Shown in pieces: positions 35,449 through 49,280 of a stretch of 64,000 nt of DNA; position 1 is the stretch's first letter, and every line of letters starts with the position of its first letter. The position numbers and the translations under genes were made by a program. The DNA is taken from positions 20,250 to 84,249 of the forward strand of contig LUCM01007949.1 in assembly GCA_008360955.1 (NCBI GenBank), given 5' to 3'. The stretch comes from Fasciolopsis buskii (lineage: Eukaryota > Platyhelminthes > Trematoda > Plagiorchiida > Fasciolidae). The notes under the pieces are model-generated. The model searched no databases. It was not told the origin of the DNA and was given only the letters and a program-made list of their open reading frames with translations.

Positions 35449-36420
35449 AAGATACCATGGGTTGCTTAGTGAAATTCATTGTAGAGATAAACGTGTTTCC
35501 AATAAAATAAAATTGAGCCGTGGGAAAACAATCTACTCAAGCAAACATGACCATTGATTTTTGGTGAAATTTAACATAGAGTTCCACGTTGAAATTGCTT
35601 GTTTCGCAGACAACTATTTTGTTTGAATCCTGGATGCATTGTTTTCATTGAGTTCACGTTTCATTTTTTTCTGGTGATTATTCTCGAAAGATACGAAATC
35701 TGCGTCCTTAGGAGTGGATTAGAGTTAACAGGAATGTGTGCCAACATTTTTGCTTACTACTTCTAGTTACTTTAGTATAATAATCATTTACTTATAATGA
35801 ATCGGCGTGATAAGCATAGCTAACAGATCAAAAGATATGCAGCGAAAAGCATGCAAAAGCGTCGAACGAGAATTAAGCTTACAACAAACAAATTGCTTGT
35901 GCGATCCTTTTGTACTTCAGTCAATTTGACGAAATGGATGACATTTGAAATCTCATTCCATAGACTGCTTTTTATGAGCCATTTACAAACCATCTTCAAA
36001 TATGCATCCATCGGAAGAACAAACTGGTCGCTAAATCAACTTGATTAGCAAGTTGAAATCCTGCACAGAACTGTTATCCGCCGCGGTTAGCAGTTCGTTT
36101 CATGGACGCATTAAGTTTATTCGGCAAACGAGGATTTTAGTTATTTTCAGCCTTCTTTGTAAAATAACATTTTAACTAATGGTTAGATCACCATATTGGA
36201 TTAGAGGAGAAATTTTGATTATCGTTCTTGAATAACAACATGTGAATACAATTCTCTTCTTTTTCTGAATGGATTGCTATCGTTTAATCAGTTTGGTGAA
36301 TAATCATAATAAAGTGACAATTTAATTTGAAGTCCTAGGCACCATTTAACATAAAAATTCAGTTTTTGAGAGCATCTAGTTCTACTCTGTTTTATATAGC
36401 AAAAGTATCGACACTCTTAC

Positions 36421-36477
36421 CTTCAGCCGGTTTCTCTTTTTCTAACATAGGCGATTGACGTAGGACTCCCGATGAAC
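36421..36477 (-). CDS. Tentative small exon, phase 1 both ends
   Basis: 57 bp between an acceptor (accttctctttaag) and a perfect donor (GTAAGAGTG). Entering in phase 1 it reads SSGVLRQSPMLEKEKPAE. The phase fits the exon at 36534-36581, but the sequence does not resemble the integrin segment expected here. It may be alternative, part of another gene, or chance. Confidence 0.2.
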
Positions 36478-36533
36478 CTTAAAGAGAAGGTTCAATTTGG
36501 CTGTGGGATGCACTGATGCACTGAGATACTTAC

Positions 36534-36581
36534 GTAACTGGGCTTGAACGTCCAAGGCTTTTTTCGACTGCCTAGGGATTT
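36534..36581 (-). CDS. Tentative small exon, integrin-beta-like
   Basis: 48 bp between an acceptor (gcgcacag) and a perfect donor (GTAAGTATC), phase 1 at both ends. It encodes IPRQSKKALDVQAQL, preceded by a junction Glu. Joined to the 37126-37236 piece, the pattern D-L-x4-E-I-x-R-x-x-K-x-x-L-D spaces like the 'DLYYLMDLSYSMKDDLEN' start of integrin-beta I-like domains. The metal-site D-x-S-x-S would read E-x-P-x-Q. If correct, the metal-binding site is lost. Confidence 0.25.
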
Positions 36582-37125
36582 CTGTGCGCTGAACCACGTG
36601 ACTACTCTCAGCCTTATTCAGTTCTTATGAATCCCAGGAGCAGCAAACTGAAAGCGTTATTTACATGTCACACAACAACAAACAAACAAAAAAGCAGCTC
36701 TAAATTCACTCCAATACAAATTGGACTTTTTGTTAGGTTTCGGCTATCCAGAAACTCTGCATATCCGCCATCGATGAATGAATCGGAGGTACGTGATGTG
36801 TGCATCAGAGCTAATCAATAATGAATGTCATTTGCGGCTCTGTGTGTGTGGTGTGTGGTTGAATGGACAGACTAGCTTGGATGATCACTTTTTTGGACGG
36901 GGGTAAAATTTTCCCGACTCGGTGAATATTTGACGAAATCTAATGATGACGCCTATCCTGTTAGCTTCTCTACAGAAATGGTCACATGTGTTGTTGTCAA
37001 ATCCAAACGAAAATGGGTGAAAACTTCGTTTTTGAAACAGCCGGGATTAGAATGCAGCCACATTCCGCCATATTTAGAATGCCAAAGTAATTCCGCGATT
37101 TGAAACTCAATGCTTCTTTTCTTAC

Positions 37126-37236
37126 CACTCGACCACATTAAATCCGAGTTAGTGATCTTGTGAAATGTTAAGTGACGCCAAATGGGTAACCAAGTGTAAC
37201 CACGTAGTCTAAGACCCATTGAGAGTGTTTCTACCA
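37126..37236 (-). CDS. Tentative upstream exon, integrin-beta-like
   Basis: 111 bp between an acceptor (aaacagccttcaagtcag) and a donor (GTAAGAAAA), phase 1 at both ends. It encodes VETLSMGLRLRGYTWLPIW and then RHLTFHKITNSDLMWSS. 'LRLR' followed by 19 residues and 'DL' has the same spacing as the hybrid-to-I-like boundary of integrin beta chains ('LRLRSG', 19 residues, 'DLYY'). Codon statistics are neutral, so this rests on spacing and splice signals alone. Confidence 0.25.
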
Positions 37237-37820
37237 CTGACTTGAAGGCTGTTTAAAGTATATCGTTCTACTAAGTAAAAAAACCTATCTATTCCTCAAG
37301 GAGGACAAATTAACAAAATTTATTCTCACATCCAGTAAGATAAATAGATGGCAGTCACTGCCCTTCTTAGTAGTACGTTTTGCATACGGATGGAAGAACA
37401 CGACCGGGTTCGCGGTAATGCCGCTTTTCAGGTTTGAGTACCTGGTACTTTCCTGTTCAACCGTCCCCATACCAATGCACCAATCAATTAGTTTTTTTAC
37501 TCGAATCTCGTTTGAATTGTTAGGAACGTGAATGGATGATAAGTGAATTCAAGAATAATGCGGGTGTTGGTCGGTGGATTCTCTTCAGTCATAATGATTG
37601 GCATTCCGACATTGGAACTGCAACTTGTGTTAATTTCGAATAGGCGTTTCATATTAAAGAGGTAATGATCGACTGAAAGTTATCAATTAGTAGTAATATG
37701 TGATTTCATGGGGATCCGAAGGCTACGGCTAATCAAGCCTAATGTCTTTTAGTCCTTTGTTCGAGGCAGAATTTACGAAAATCTATTTACAACCAATATC
37801 TAAAAAAGAACCCCCACATT

Positions 37821-37976
37821 CTTTACTTCTATTCTATTAATGGAACGAGCCAATATTCCATTTTTGGGAACGAGGTCGTAATCAACTGGATTTTGCCATG
37901 TAAAGCAGTTGACCAGCGGACTTGAACTGACAATTTTCATGTGAACTTGCTAGGAGGTGCCTGACGATAGCCGGTT
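37821..37976 (-). mobile_element. Degenerate SINE
   Basis: Reverse orientation: 'tttacttctattctattaatggaacg', then a damaged body and a B-box complement 'gcggacttgaactgaca'. Family membership rests on the order of blocks rather than on close identity. Confidence 0.45.
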
Positions 37977-39655
37977 GTGTATTTGTTGTTGTAAGAAGTG
38001 ATAAAGAAAGAGAATATTTGCCCATGCATCATTGATGCATTCAATCTTTAATTTTTTATTACCAGCTCCCACAAATTCAGGTGTGAAAATGGCCGAAATC
38101 AAAGAGGCACCAAAATTTGTTTACTAAATTAAAACAACTCACTCGTATTAATTTCTCTTGATCGACACTCAATGATCGGATCCGTTTGTTAATTAGTTTG
38201 ACCCATCTTCATTAACTGGCCCGGTCGTGCTTTGTTACCGCAGCCGTTTTGTCCTGTGATCAGAATAATGGATATGAAAACTGATTATTCACTACTTCTA
38301 CAAATGTGACCCTAGTAACAACAATAACAGCTTGGAAAATGTCTGAAAGGAAGAGGGAAAACTAATGAGAAGAATGACGAAGAGAAAGTTTTTTCTCGCC
38401 GTACACACTTCGGTGTTTCCTACTGACACAGAAGTTTAGTGGGAAAGCCACTCAGGATCTGCATTACTGATCTCTAAGCCGGAACAAATTCCCTAAGGAT
38501 ATAAAACACTACCAAATTGCATCTTCAAAGATAGGACCAAGAAAGTCAAAAGCATGAAGTGATATCATCTCTAAGCTAATTCGTGCCGTGGACGCCACAT
38601 TGTGTCCTCTAGCCGTACGAGGCATATGCAAGATGAACTGTAGACGATAAACAAATGCAAGTCACACATGTAGGAGCCATTTGTCGTAGTTGGCGTAGGG
38701 TGATTGCCTGAGTCAGACACGACCAATCGGATTCGATAGATACTTCATGAAAATCCATGTATCGCGATCCTAAGAACAAGACAATGTAGCGAATATCTTT
38801 TTCGATAACTTGAGAAATAGACGACGATTGTACTTCTCCTCATCTTTGAAGTACAAAAAAAGACGGTTTTGTCTTCCCCTGTCACTTTTGTGTCAGTTCT
38901 TTTTATGCTACCCCCTTTGAAATTGTCACCAATCTTTTCCAGAAACTTTGCTTCCTTTCTCCAGGAGAGAGAGAACACGTTGATGCATGCACAATGGCTG
39001 TCCAAAGTGAACTATTTTCGTTTTCATTCTCTATTCGCCTATCGCCGTTAGTCATGAGAGAAAAATGTTTGTAGAATTATTATATAAATTGGGTTTGTTT
39101 TAGAAATAGTTGAGGGACAATGCTGATCACATACGGAAAACTGAAGGGACTGAACCGCTGCCTATTTGTACAGAAGGATTAGTCGGTCCCAAACGTCCCA
39201 ATACGGTCCTGGACGCTACTGTTGTCTGCACATGAGATAGATTTTTTGCCAGATCGATTAACGAAAACAGCGCGAAACTTCGTGAACCTGGGTATGACAA
39301 AGGAATTGTATAAGAATTTGGTTGGAATGTGCCTGCAATGCTGTTTGATCTACGTGGGTTAGGTACTCAGAAATGAAAATCCCCAATGAGTATCGTGATA
39401 CATTTTGGGGAACATTCGAATTCCTGTCGGATTTTTACGCTGCAAGACCAGCCATTCGGAAAAAGCAGATAAAGTCCCCTACTACTGAAAACTATCAAGC
39501 AGTCAAGCTGTGCAAGGTTGCGTGTGATTTTCTCGCTTCCTAGAGAGAAGTTCGCCGTCACCTCGGAGACCATCATCTAGTACAATCTGAAGAATGCGCT
39601 ATATCATGAAGTGATGATGGACGACGAACCGCTGAGAAACAGACCGGCTAGTGCA

Positions 39656-39757
39656 CACAATTGTTCGTTCCGAGTTTGCGTCCCAGTTCCGGTGAGATGG
39701 ACATGCACTGCTAATGATTCCTAACAAAAATAAAACAGCTGTACTGTGCATCCATGG
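39656..39757 (+). mobile_element. Fragment of the second repeat family
   Basis: Matches the 3' two-thirds of 32139-32447: 'gagtttgcgtcccagttcc', 'gacatgcactgctaatgattcctaac' and 'aaaacagctgtactgtgc'. Confidence 0.65.
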
Positions 39758-42700
39758 ATTTCGATAGCAAGTTGGATGCTATCGTGTTTATGGAAATCCT
39801 TGGAGAAATAGTGGTGACTGATTTGCTAGCAGAAAACGCACCTGCTTTTTTCTGGGTTTATCGTAAGCCGTGCACTCATTTTCAGCTATTTCATAGCTCC
39901 CGTTCGGAAAAATTCATTTCCATTTTACCGGGAGAGAAGGGACCGATGTGATTCTGCCGAATGCAAATGAGATATGTGAACTGCATACTTGAAATTACTC
40001 GATTTTCAGATAATAAGGATCGAAGTAGCCAACGGGCATTCCCGTCTGCCTTTGATGAATGGCTATGAAACTAGAGATTAGGCATCAATCATGATGACAG
40101 CTTTATGCGCTAGTAGTCGATAGGGGATAAATATGTAATTACCAGGAGAACGTCACAATCTCGTTTGAATCACTACCAGTGTGTTCGGATGACGAGTCCT
40201 AATGCAGAACCATTACAATGAACCGTCAAAATGTTGACCTTGCATTCACACACGGAAACTATTAATCGCAATGCCAATGACCTGCCTCTTTCGAATACGA
40301 GCCCCAGTTTCCAAAGAAACATGGCGCTCCACCGGTGTGACGAGTTTTACCGTCAAATTTGGACACAAAAGTCTGACACTAACGATCATTTCTTGTAATT
40401 ACGACGGATAATTTGGAATGTTTGAAGCAAAAGCCTGCGACAGACAGCTGGACTGCTGGTTTCGTCCAAGCTCGTTTGTGAGTCACGGTTGGCAAGCATT
40501 TTACGCATGGAAATTTCGACATAAACACAAAATTAACACGCGACCTAGTGATCGCAATTCAATAACCCATAGGATTTTAGCGGGGCTCGTTGTCGCCGTA
40601 TGAGGACCGATGCGGCGAGTAATGTCCGCTTACTAAGGTATCACGTGACTGGAGGCAGTTGTTATACGATGGATGGATTATCTGTTTTTTAGACAGAGTA
40701 ATTGTCAAAATATTTTTCCTTCTTTCGACCGAAACTGTCAAGCCTGAAATCGGGACGCTGCTTATCGCAGGAAAAAAACATTACAACGACTGTGCTTTGT
40801 AACACGGATATGAATGAACGGATTTAACAGTTTAATAGCACGCTTTATAATTCACAACCAATAATAGGAACAAGTGGAGACTTCCAGACAGAGCATTTTT
40901 TACGACACGTTAAAGCTTCACAACCATAAACAAATCACCGAATGATTTGATGCTGGAACAACCTATTCAAGTTTGTCTGCACTACAATACCCAGAAATAT
41001 TTATCCTGTGATAAGAGCACTGGTCAAATTTGACCACTTGCTTAGTTCCTAATTAACTTTGGTATTTACATTTAAAAAATCAATGAATAGATAATTTGCA
41101 GAGCTTTCAAAAGTATCTAAGAAACATTCGTATTTGAGATTAATTATGAACGAAAACGGCCACATTTCATCTACTTTGACGTCTCGATTAAATTCCCCAC
41201 TTTTTTTCGGTCGTTCATTTTATCACAATGGACAATACTGACCAAATTGGTTTTTTTATGACAGGCTTCGACACATCAAATATGGCTCATCAAACAGGAG
41301 AGGGAACCGTCAACCATGACGTGAAGTGGTACAGAACTAACTAAAGTTCGAATAGTTCAATTGTGTTAACGAGCGTGACGACAGCGAATCGTCACCTACC
41401 ACCATTGAGACCGACTAGTCTGGGATTCGATCCTTTGATTTTTTTCCTCATTGATGGATGCTTAACCCACCTGATCATCCCCGGTTCTGTTTAATTTCAT
41501 GCGATTAACATGTGTTGCAAAAATCTGCGTACTCGTGGGAGAAGTTTCATAATTCCCGAGGCTTTTAGGAAAACGCCACGTCTAGGTTTCGTACTGTACT
41601 GAGAAACGCGTAGGTATCGCTTGTAAACAAACTTTTACTATTAGTAATCATAAATCGCAGCGGCCTGGATCAGGGAAAATCAGATGGTGTGCTCAACCAA
41701 ACAACGAGGACAAAGTACTACTAGTAGTAGAAGATGAGAATGAAGGCCAGATCAAACGGCAAGAACGAACGAATCAGCAGAACATCCATAAACAATACGC
41801 GAGTTGAAAAGCTGAGCCTATTGGCACTTAGGCTTGCGCAAGACCAGTCGGTATCGATCTGTTTGTTGGAAGCTGGACAAAAGAACAACTGATAGTTCAA
41901 TGTAATTTTCGCTACTTCAACATCTTTTTTCTTCTAAAACATAATTAAGGAGTATCACGAACTAACGTAGCGAGAAACGGACAAAGTTGGGACAATCCGT
42001 TTGTAGAAGAATACGCTCAATAAGCAGATCAGTCAAGCAACGCAACAACACCATTGTTATTTACTTTGAGCTTGGGCTGCCGTACACAGACCAAGCAAGT
42101 GCGGACGGGAATTGCATCATATGAGTAGTGGTGTTTCGCTGTTTGTAATGTGCTACAAACACAAAACCTACCTTGCCAGTCACAACTGATCGATCAGTCA
42201 ATCATCAACTGGACCAAATCGCGACCGACAGTTCGACGCACTTTTCATCACATTAGGTACAACGACAACCCTATCTATTGGTATGTCACTCGCGTAAAAA
42301 GTAATTAAAAAACATATTGCTCCGCTTGTATGGAAACGAAATCAGGACTGAAAATCTAAAGTACCGTAAAACAAAAGAATCCTAGCTCTTTGGTTTTTAT
42401 GCAGATGAGTCAGGCTAGTTACAAGTTGGAAGCCATTTTGCACGAGAAACGTGAATAATTTTTGGGGGGTATAACTTCTGCGAGTTACCGAAACAAATAG
42501 TCGCCTCTAGAGAACTATCTCCCGAATCTTGGACCCATGAGCATGCTTCCTAAATGGCTAATTCATATGACAAATTGGAAAGAAACAGCTATACGAATTT
42601 ACCATGAACTGTTCCCATAGCAAACTAACCACCGGTCTTAACATGGAGTCGCCTGTCAAAATTCTCCTACCTTAGTGATCTGTCTATTTACGTATTAAGA

Positions 42701-45283
42701 TGCCGGAGTATGTGAAAAGTACATTTAGCTTCGCTTCTAATATTCAAGAAAATTTGTCACACTTCTTGCTTTGGTTGACAATTACAGTAGACTTACTCAA
42801 CGTTTGACATTTACCTCCGGTATAAAGGGAAAATCTCCCGTTCTCGATGTCCTGTCCTGTCACCAAGTGGGGGATTTTTTCTGATCCCATGGAATTTCCC
42901 TCTTGTCAAATTACTTTAAAACACCGGAGATCTTAGTTTTCATTTAAGGAGAACTCCACAGAATTAGTCAAACTTTGCTTTTTTCTATCAGTCAGTCAAC
43001 TAGGGGAGTGTGATTTGGAAAATTGCTTCTCACAGAATGATTGTTCGATTGGATGACGTTTCACGAGACAGAAAATGGGTGGGACATGAATTGGCCGGTT
43101 GATAACATGGCAAAGAGGCTATCGAAACCTTGACCGGTGGGCTGACCTGTGTAGGTCCGACTACACTAGCCACTTGGGGAGCAGGGGATTGATCCAAGTG
43201 GTGACAGAGGACAGCAGGCGATACGGCTGAATGCCGCAATCAGTGGTGTTCTTGCAAACAAAATCTTTCTTAATATTGTACTTCAACTTATTATTTTGCG
43301 ATCCTTGTTTTACTGGACCTCGTTCCCTTTTTTGCTCTCTTAAGCAGAGGATTCTGTGAGGCAACGATGAAAACCAGCTCACGTCGTTACAGGGTCAATG
43401 GCTGCAAAAAATGAAATGGGCCCCTTGTGAAGGAAATCGAGTTGCGTGATGACACTTCGGCCGCTGAACCGCTTCTGTCAAAGCCCATTAGTGATTTTCC
43501 TGGGGCAATACATTGTCGATCTGAATGAGCATACACTAATCAGTTTCGCAGAACTTTTTGAAGGTTTCATTGGAGTTGTACATATCGATATTTTGCAGAC
43601 AGACTATAAGATTCGATTAGAAATATTTGACCAGAAAATTTTGAATAGTTGCCAGATAAATCGACCAAGGCAACAAAACTTACCCTAATGTAGGAGATAA
43701 AAACACCTAAATTGGACCGGTGATAAATACGGCTTACACAAAAATCAAAACTGAGACTTGACGAGACAAATACAAACGATCAGACCCGATAGCTAAAGAA
43801 ATCATCATAGTTCGAGTTGAGAAACTTCATGCCAACTACATGTAAACACCACTTGAGTACCCACGAAGGTTGTTGATACTCGCATCATCTCATAATGTTT
43901 TTCCATGCTCTCCGATCGCTGACGATATCGCTCAAACCGTTGATCACTCTGAAGGTCATAGTGCTTGTCGTTTAAACGGAATACATTATGGTTGCTTATC
44001 TTTTGGAAGGAATACTGATCCGTTATTCGGTCCATACGGTCACTAGATTAAGGGAACGAACATTTGTGGGCATGCTTGGTATACGAGAAATCGGTCAAGA
44101 CTGAAAACTAATCAGGATAAATCAAACGATTCTTGATGTATCATCTATTTTAGCGACAACAGGCTATAAAAAATGGGAGCTACACTACACGCATTCGGAC
44201 ATAATCGGAAGAGAATAATGGAGCCGGGGCAGACACGTATACGTGATTTGACATTAAACAAACATAAAGAAATCCCTGATGCGTTACGCAATGGTAAGAC
44301 AGAGGGCCAGGATGTCGAGTGCAGTTCAGCTTGACAGTGGCACTTTTGTTGCATGATTGTTATGGGAATACAGTGAAAGAAATAAGACCCATAGCCACCA
44401 GGGCCCACTGCACCGGAGGGGAGAGGTGACAACCATGATTGTGAAATTTCGATTGGCACAGAATCACATACGGTCCCCGGTAGATTAGGTACGATAACGT
44501 TCCGGGCGACAGTGAATCGCCGAATATCACCAGAGTGATTGCAGATCCAGGAACTAAATACTTGATCTTTTCGGAGTTGCGGATGACTAATTCATTTGGC
44601 CATTGCATACAGATCAGGTGTCAAAGCGTGCACTTTTAGTCGGAGGAAATCTGTGGAGAACGGTTAAATTGGAAATAATGAATGAAGTATTGCAAGAGAT
44701 GTCACCTGGGTGTTTTTGGATTTCAAAAACACATTGTCTGAAACATGAATTTTGTTTCTTGCCCAGTCAAACAGCTAGCGTGTTAGAACATGGTTGCGAT
44801 AGCTTGTCGCAAACTGAATCCGCATGCGCATGGAAGCAGAGCAGTATGTGGTTCAATTGGAGGCAGTCACTCCGGCTCCGTTGTCGTGTGCAGCTCCCTA
44901 GTTGCCGCTATTTCTGATCTGGTCAACCGAAATCGGAATCACAGAATAGAAACTCCAACTGGCTTACCGCATATTGGACATGTTTGAAGGAAGAGGCTAT
45001 AAACAAACAGTGGACAGAGACTTGATTCATCCCCATTTTTGGAAGTACAAGTATCCAGACAGATCATTCAAAATACCTATCGAACATACTACTTGTCTTT
45101 CGATTCAGTCACGAAGATTGCATAGTTTCCTTTACATAACAAGTCTCCCAGCTTTCGGTATCAGGTGCTTTTGATTACGTTTGTATCTCAATCTGTGGGC
45201 GCACATCCCAAGAGAAGTGTCACCAATGAAAACGATAATTGATTACATCATAAGAGCCTCTTAGTCTTGCTGTACTTAACCAA

Positions 45284-45420
45284 ATGTCTACTGAGAACCA
45301 ATCTGACGGAGCGGCTTCGGCCAGTTCAACTAGAATCGCGTCAACGCCAGCAAAACTTGAAGCTGTAGTCTCGGCCTCTGCTAAAAGGCTCAGGAGAAAC
45401 TTCATGGGGCAAAAGTCGAT
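45284..45420 (+). CDS. Candidate first coding exon, unknown protein
   Basis: ATG in a good context (accaaATGTC) opens a frame reading MSTENQSDGAASASSTRIAS, then TPAKLEAVVSASAKRLRRN, up to a donor-like GTAAAAC after 45420. A second donor (GTATAACG) follows the TTAG at 45452. About 69% of codons start with a purine, well above chance. The composition is that of a disordered, Ser/Ala-rich N terminus. It is on the strand of the SH3 gene 5.7 kb downstream and could be its first coding exon, but it exits in phase 1 while the SH3 exon enters in phase 0. At least one connecting exon would be needed. Confidence 0.35.
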
Positions 45421-48400
45421 TGGTAAAACTGGGAATTGTTCACATCAGTTAGGTATAACGCTCTTTGAGGATGAGAATGTCCAGCCTCGTCAAACCACCA
45501 ACGTTTGAACGTCGAATTTTATTCAACGGCGCATCGGAGATGAAGAGCATCAGTCTGCAAAAGCGTCCTCGTTGACAACGGGAAGTTAATAAAGAAATTA
45601 GGCAAGAGAAACTAAGCAGAATAATTGTCAAAAGCACTGTTGTGGGACGACTGATCGTAAGTTTCGTTGAATGTCGCAAATACAAAACGAAGGAATAAGA
45701 TTTATCACTTTGGAAGCAAGAGATTTAGCATTGTATAATAACGTTTCCGATTCTAGGTGGGAAACCAAAACATGAGGTACTTGGATCGGATTTCCATTGC
45801 CTTTGCTACGTACATGAAAATGTGCCTATTGAGGATGGGAGGAGGAATGAAGTTCCAGCAACCTACGTTTTTCTAAAACCAAAGCACGGCTATGGTCAAT
45901 TCACGACTGTCTTTCCTGTTATTTAAATCAACCCTTCAGTGGTTGTTGGGTGAATGACTAACAAAGAACATTCAAAGATTATGGGGGTCGAATTCAATGC
46001 AACTTGTTCCCTAAAGCGGAGGCCCGCTGATCGGTATTTCTAACCTATAAGGGTAGTGGATGATGAATCGTCATACTTATTATCCGGGTCGAAGATCAGT
46101 ACAACTGCGGCGACAATTCGCTGGCTATGCTAATCGACAAACGGGACGAAAATGCCGCATGATATTGTCAGTTGGTAACCGGCGATCTGACCAGCCGGCG
46201 CCCAGAGAAAATCCCACATCTACGAAACAAACGTGTGTCTGCTCAGTTTGACTGTTCCCTCTAGAGTTAGCGCGAACGGAAGATAAGAGCGACTGTCGAT
46301 TGACCAACCGAAACCAGGGCAAATGTCTTATACGTTTTCGCATAGTAAAACATTCCTAGATCACATTTTTCACCACGTTGACAAATGCCATCATGTAGAT
46401 TGTATTGCGGTTTTCGATCACTTTTCATTCCAAAGCTTGGGAAATATTATTTCCTCTTTCGAAAGTGAACAAATGAGTTTCAAAACAATCATTTTCCAAT
46501 TAAAATATTTCGGTCCATTCGTCTCTATTCATGCTTTCTATTTTCAATTCCATTTGTGGATTTCCTGATGACTTCTAAGAGAGACCACAGTGTCCAGGAG
46601 TTAGGAACTCGCAAAGTCACTGTTAAAAAACATCAAATAGAATGGGACAAATAGACACAAACAGTTGTCAAGACATCGATGCACATCACGGTTTCTCGTA
46701 TTTGTCATCACTCGTTTTGGTTTTTGTTATCTACGGCATTCAGGTAATCATTTATCTATTAACTTCAAATAACACGCAAACTGCTCATCCATATTCTGTC
46801 ACGGGCAAGATTTTACGCCTGAATATTGGTTTGGTTAGAACTTCAAGACCCAAAAGCGTTCAGAAGATAAGAAGCCAGATTTGTTTGTTCTACTTCGCTA
46901 TATATAGGTTTCCAGAGCCGTCATCTCAACCCATTTCGAAATTGCTGATTCACCCAGTTATTTACGGGACCAGTTAGGAAGGTGATCACGACGTGCTCCC
47001 CAAGTCAGTTCTACTGTCACACGTGACGATGACAGTGAAGAACAGTCTAATGAACTGTGATTCTCAACAATAATTGGAGACGTTTACTATAGATGCACAG
47101 GATGGAGTATAATTTTATAACAGCCAATTAGAATAGTCCGACCAATACGGGTTATCTCTGTCTCTTTCTCTCGCTTCCACTCACCCCCACTTCCCGAGTA
47201 TGGAGATACAAGCGCTCATTTAATACATCTGTCAAAGACAGTTTCAAAGGAATCTAATCATGCAATTACTTTGATTTCGTTTGTGTTAGTTTTTCTTTGG
47301 AAAAATTTCAAATTGTTTTTTGCCGAATGATCTCTTATCCGAAAAATTTATGCTAACCGATTGTTCAGTCAAAAACCACGAATTTCTCACAAAACGGGCA
47401 GCAGTACAGCTATCCGTATTTGTGCACCTAATATCGATTTTCGACTCTAATTTGTGCGAATAAACTAGAAATTCGACATAACGATTCTACCGGATAATAA
47501 TAGACTTTTTAAATCTAATATTACAAGGTGGCAGTCAGTGTTCCCGGGAATCGTAACAATTTGATTGTTTTTTAGTTCATTAAAGAAACCACAGATTAGA
47601 ATTTCAGCAGGGAATATTTTTTTCAACTTTATCCTGTTGTGTTTGTGACCAAAAACCAGGGGGAAATAAGGAATTTGACTGAATATATTGCTGCTAATTG
47701 GTAACGAGGATGACGCAGTTGCGTGTTGCTTCAATGGACCCCAATGTTACTCTGGGTTTTGATGATGAGTGATGAATGAATTTACAGTCAAACTTAACTT
47801 TCCACTATTCAACGTGACAAAGTAACGGAGTTCTGACGGTTCTTTATATAGCTTTCATTTCACTGATATAGCATACGAGTCGACCACTGTGAGCAACTCA
47901 TGACCGATGGGTGCTACGTCATAAGCTGAGGTTCAATAACCCATTTACTCTAAGGAGGACACCAAATAAACTTCATCTTAGGATTTCCCCTATGTAATGC
48001 ACCTTAATTTTCAAAAAACAAAACAAAAACTAATCATGTTCCTCTCGCTTTAGAAACCTTTGGCTTTTGTCATCTCGAAATCACCAGCTAAGCAAATCTG
48101 ACACCAAGAAAACCGGCGGTCGACATCGCACATTACAACTTGAACTACGCCAGACTCCAATCCTCGCACCAATGGTCATCTTCCTCGCTCAGTTGGCAGT
48201 CTTCGCCTTCCCGAAACCGATGTAGTCTGTTGTTCCAATAAGATAGGAAGTAAAAGGATAGAACACATGAGAGACGGGAAAAATGGTACTATTCGCCAGA
48301 TGCCCTGGGATATTTTACGCACCCAATTCCATCGGTTTCTTGTTATCTTAAGTGATTTGTTTCAAAACAATTGTTGTCCAAAATTAGTATGTGCTTATTC

Positions 48401-49238
48401 CACTAATGAAAGTTTACAAAAAACGCTCGTGGATACCACACATCCACGTGTCAATGACATTCGACAACACGATTAATCGATGACTGATTCCTTAAACCTT
48501 CTTTTGGGCTTGCACCTTGGTTGCCATGGCCAGCTTAGTAGGGAAAATTTGGGAGAATCTCGATGCCCAGTTCTTTTCCTCTCTTCTGCTCATTATTTTG
48601 CATTTTCGGCACATTTGCCTGGTCACAGCTGGAACTTTTTCGAAAACAATCCATTCTAATTTGATTGTAAGTATAAATACATACGCAATGATAAAACCGT
48701 AAGTGGTTCAGTAGGCGGATCGCACAATCAGCCTTGAATGCTAGCAACACTCTTCTCATCATGGTCGCGGAATGATGTTGTCCCCATAGAAAATTGATTG
48801 AATTGATATTGACAAATTGACCTTGAAGAAACGTAGTTCATTTTTGACAGCGGTTTGGTCAAAGCACGCACGCAAGGACACAACATCGTAGCCGACGATG
48901 CAGAGAGAACACACCGGTCGGGTTGAAAGATCAACCAAACCAAAAGTACGGTGCTAAAATGCTAACCATTCACTAGCGCGTCGTAAGTTAGACTAACGTC
49001 ACCGATCGATAGAAATTTTGTCATATGTAAAAACCAAAACATTTTAACTATATGCATATATCCATCCAGATACTACTTGCTGCTTCTATATATCAATATG
49101 TATATTCTGGGGCATTCTGCCCTCGTTCCTAAGGTTGGCTCAGCCCAAATGACAAAGAATTATCAACGAATCACAGTTGTGGTTCTTTTGTGGACTCTTC
49201 GATGAAGAGCTTCCATGCACACTCCTGATTCTGGTGAG

Positions 49239-49280
<42 letters not shown>

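Larger units (their letters stand above)
37240..45283. other. Long stretch with almost nothing recognisable
   Basis: Apart from repeat fragments at 37500-37553, 37821-37976, 39656-39757 and about 40160, no gene, tRNA or conserved repeat is supported across 8 kb. A plus-strand frame at 43446-43688 (IVDLNEHTLISFAELFEGF) has protein-like composition but no domain, and its splice sites are unclear. Confidence 0.4.

Noticed and set aside
48517..48702. Hydrophobic plus-strand segment with a perfect donor after 48668, possible exon before the SH3 exon
   Set aside because: The exit phase fits, but entry phase and acceptor cannot be tied to any upstream exon. One chance GTAAGT per few kb is expected, so it is not annotated.
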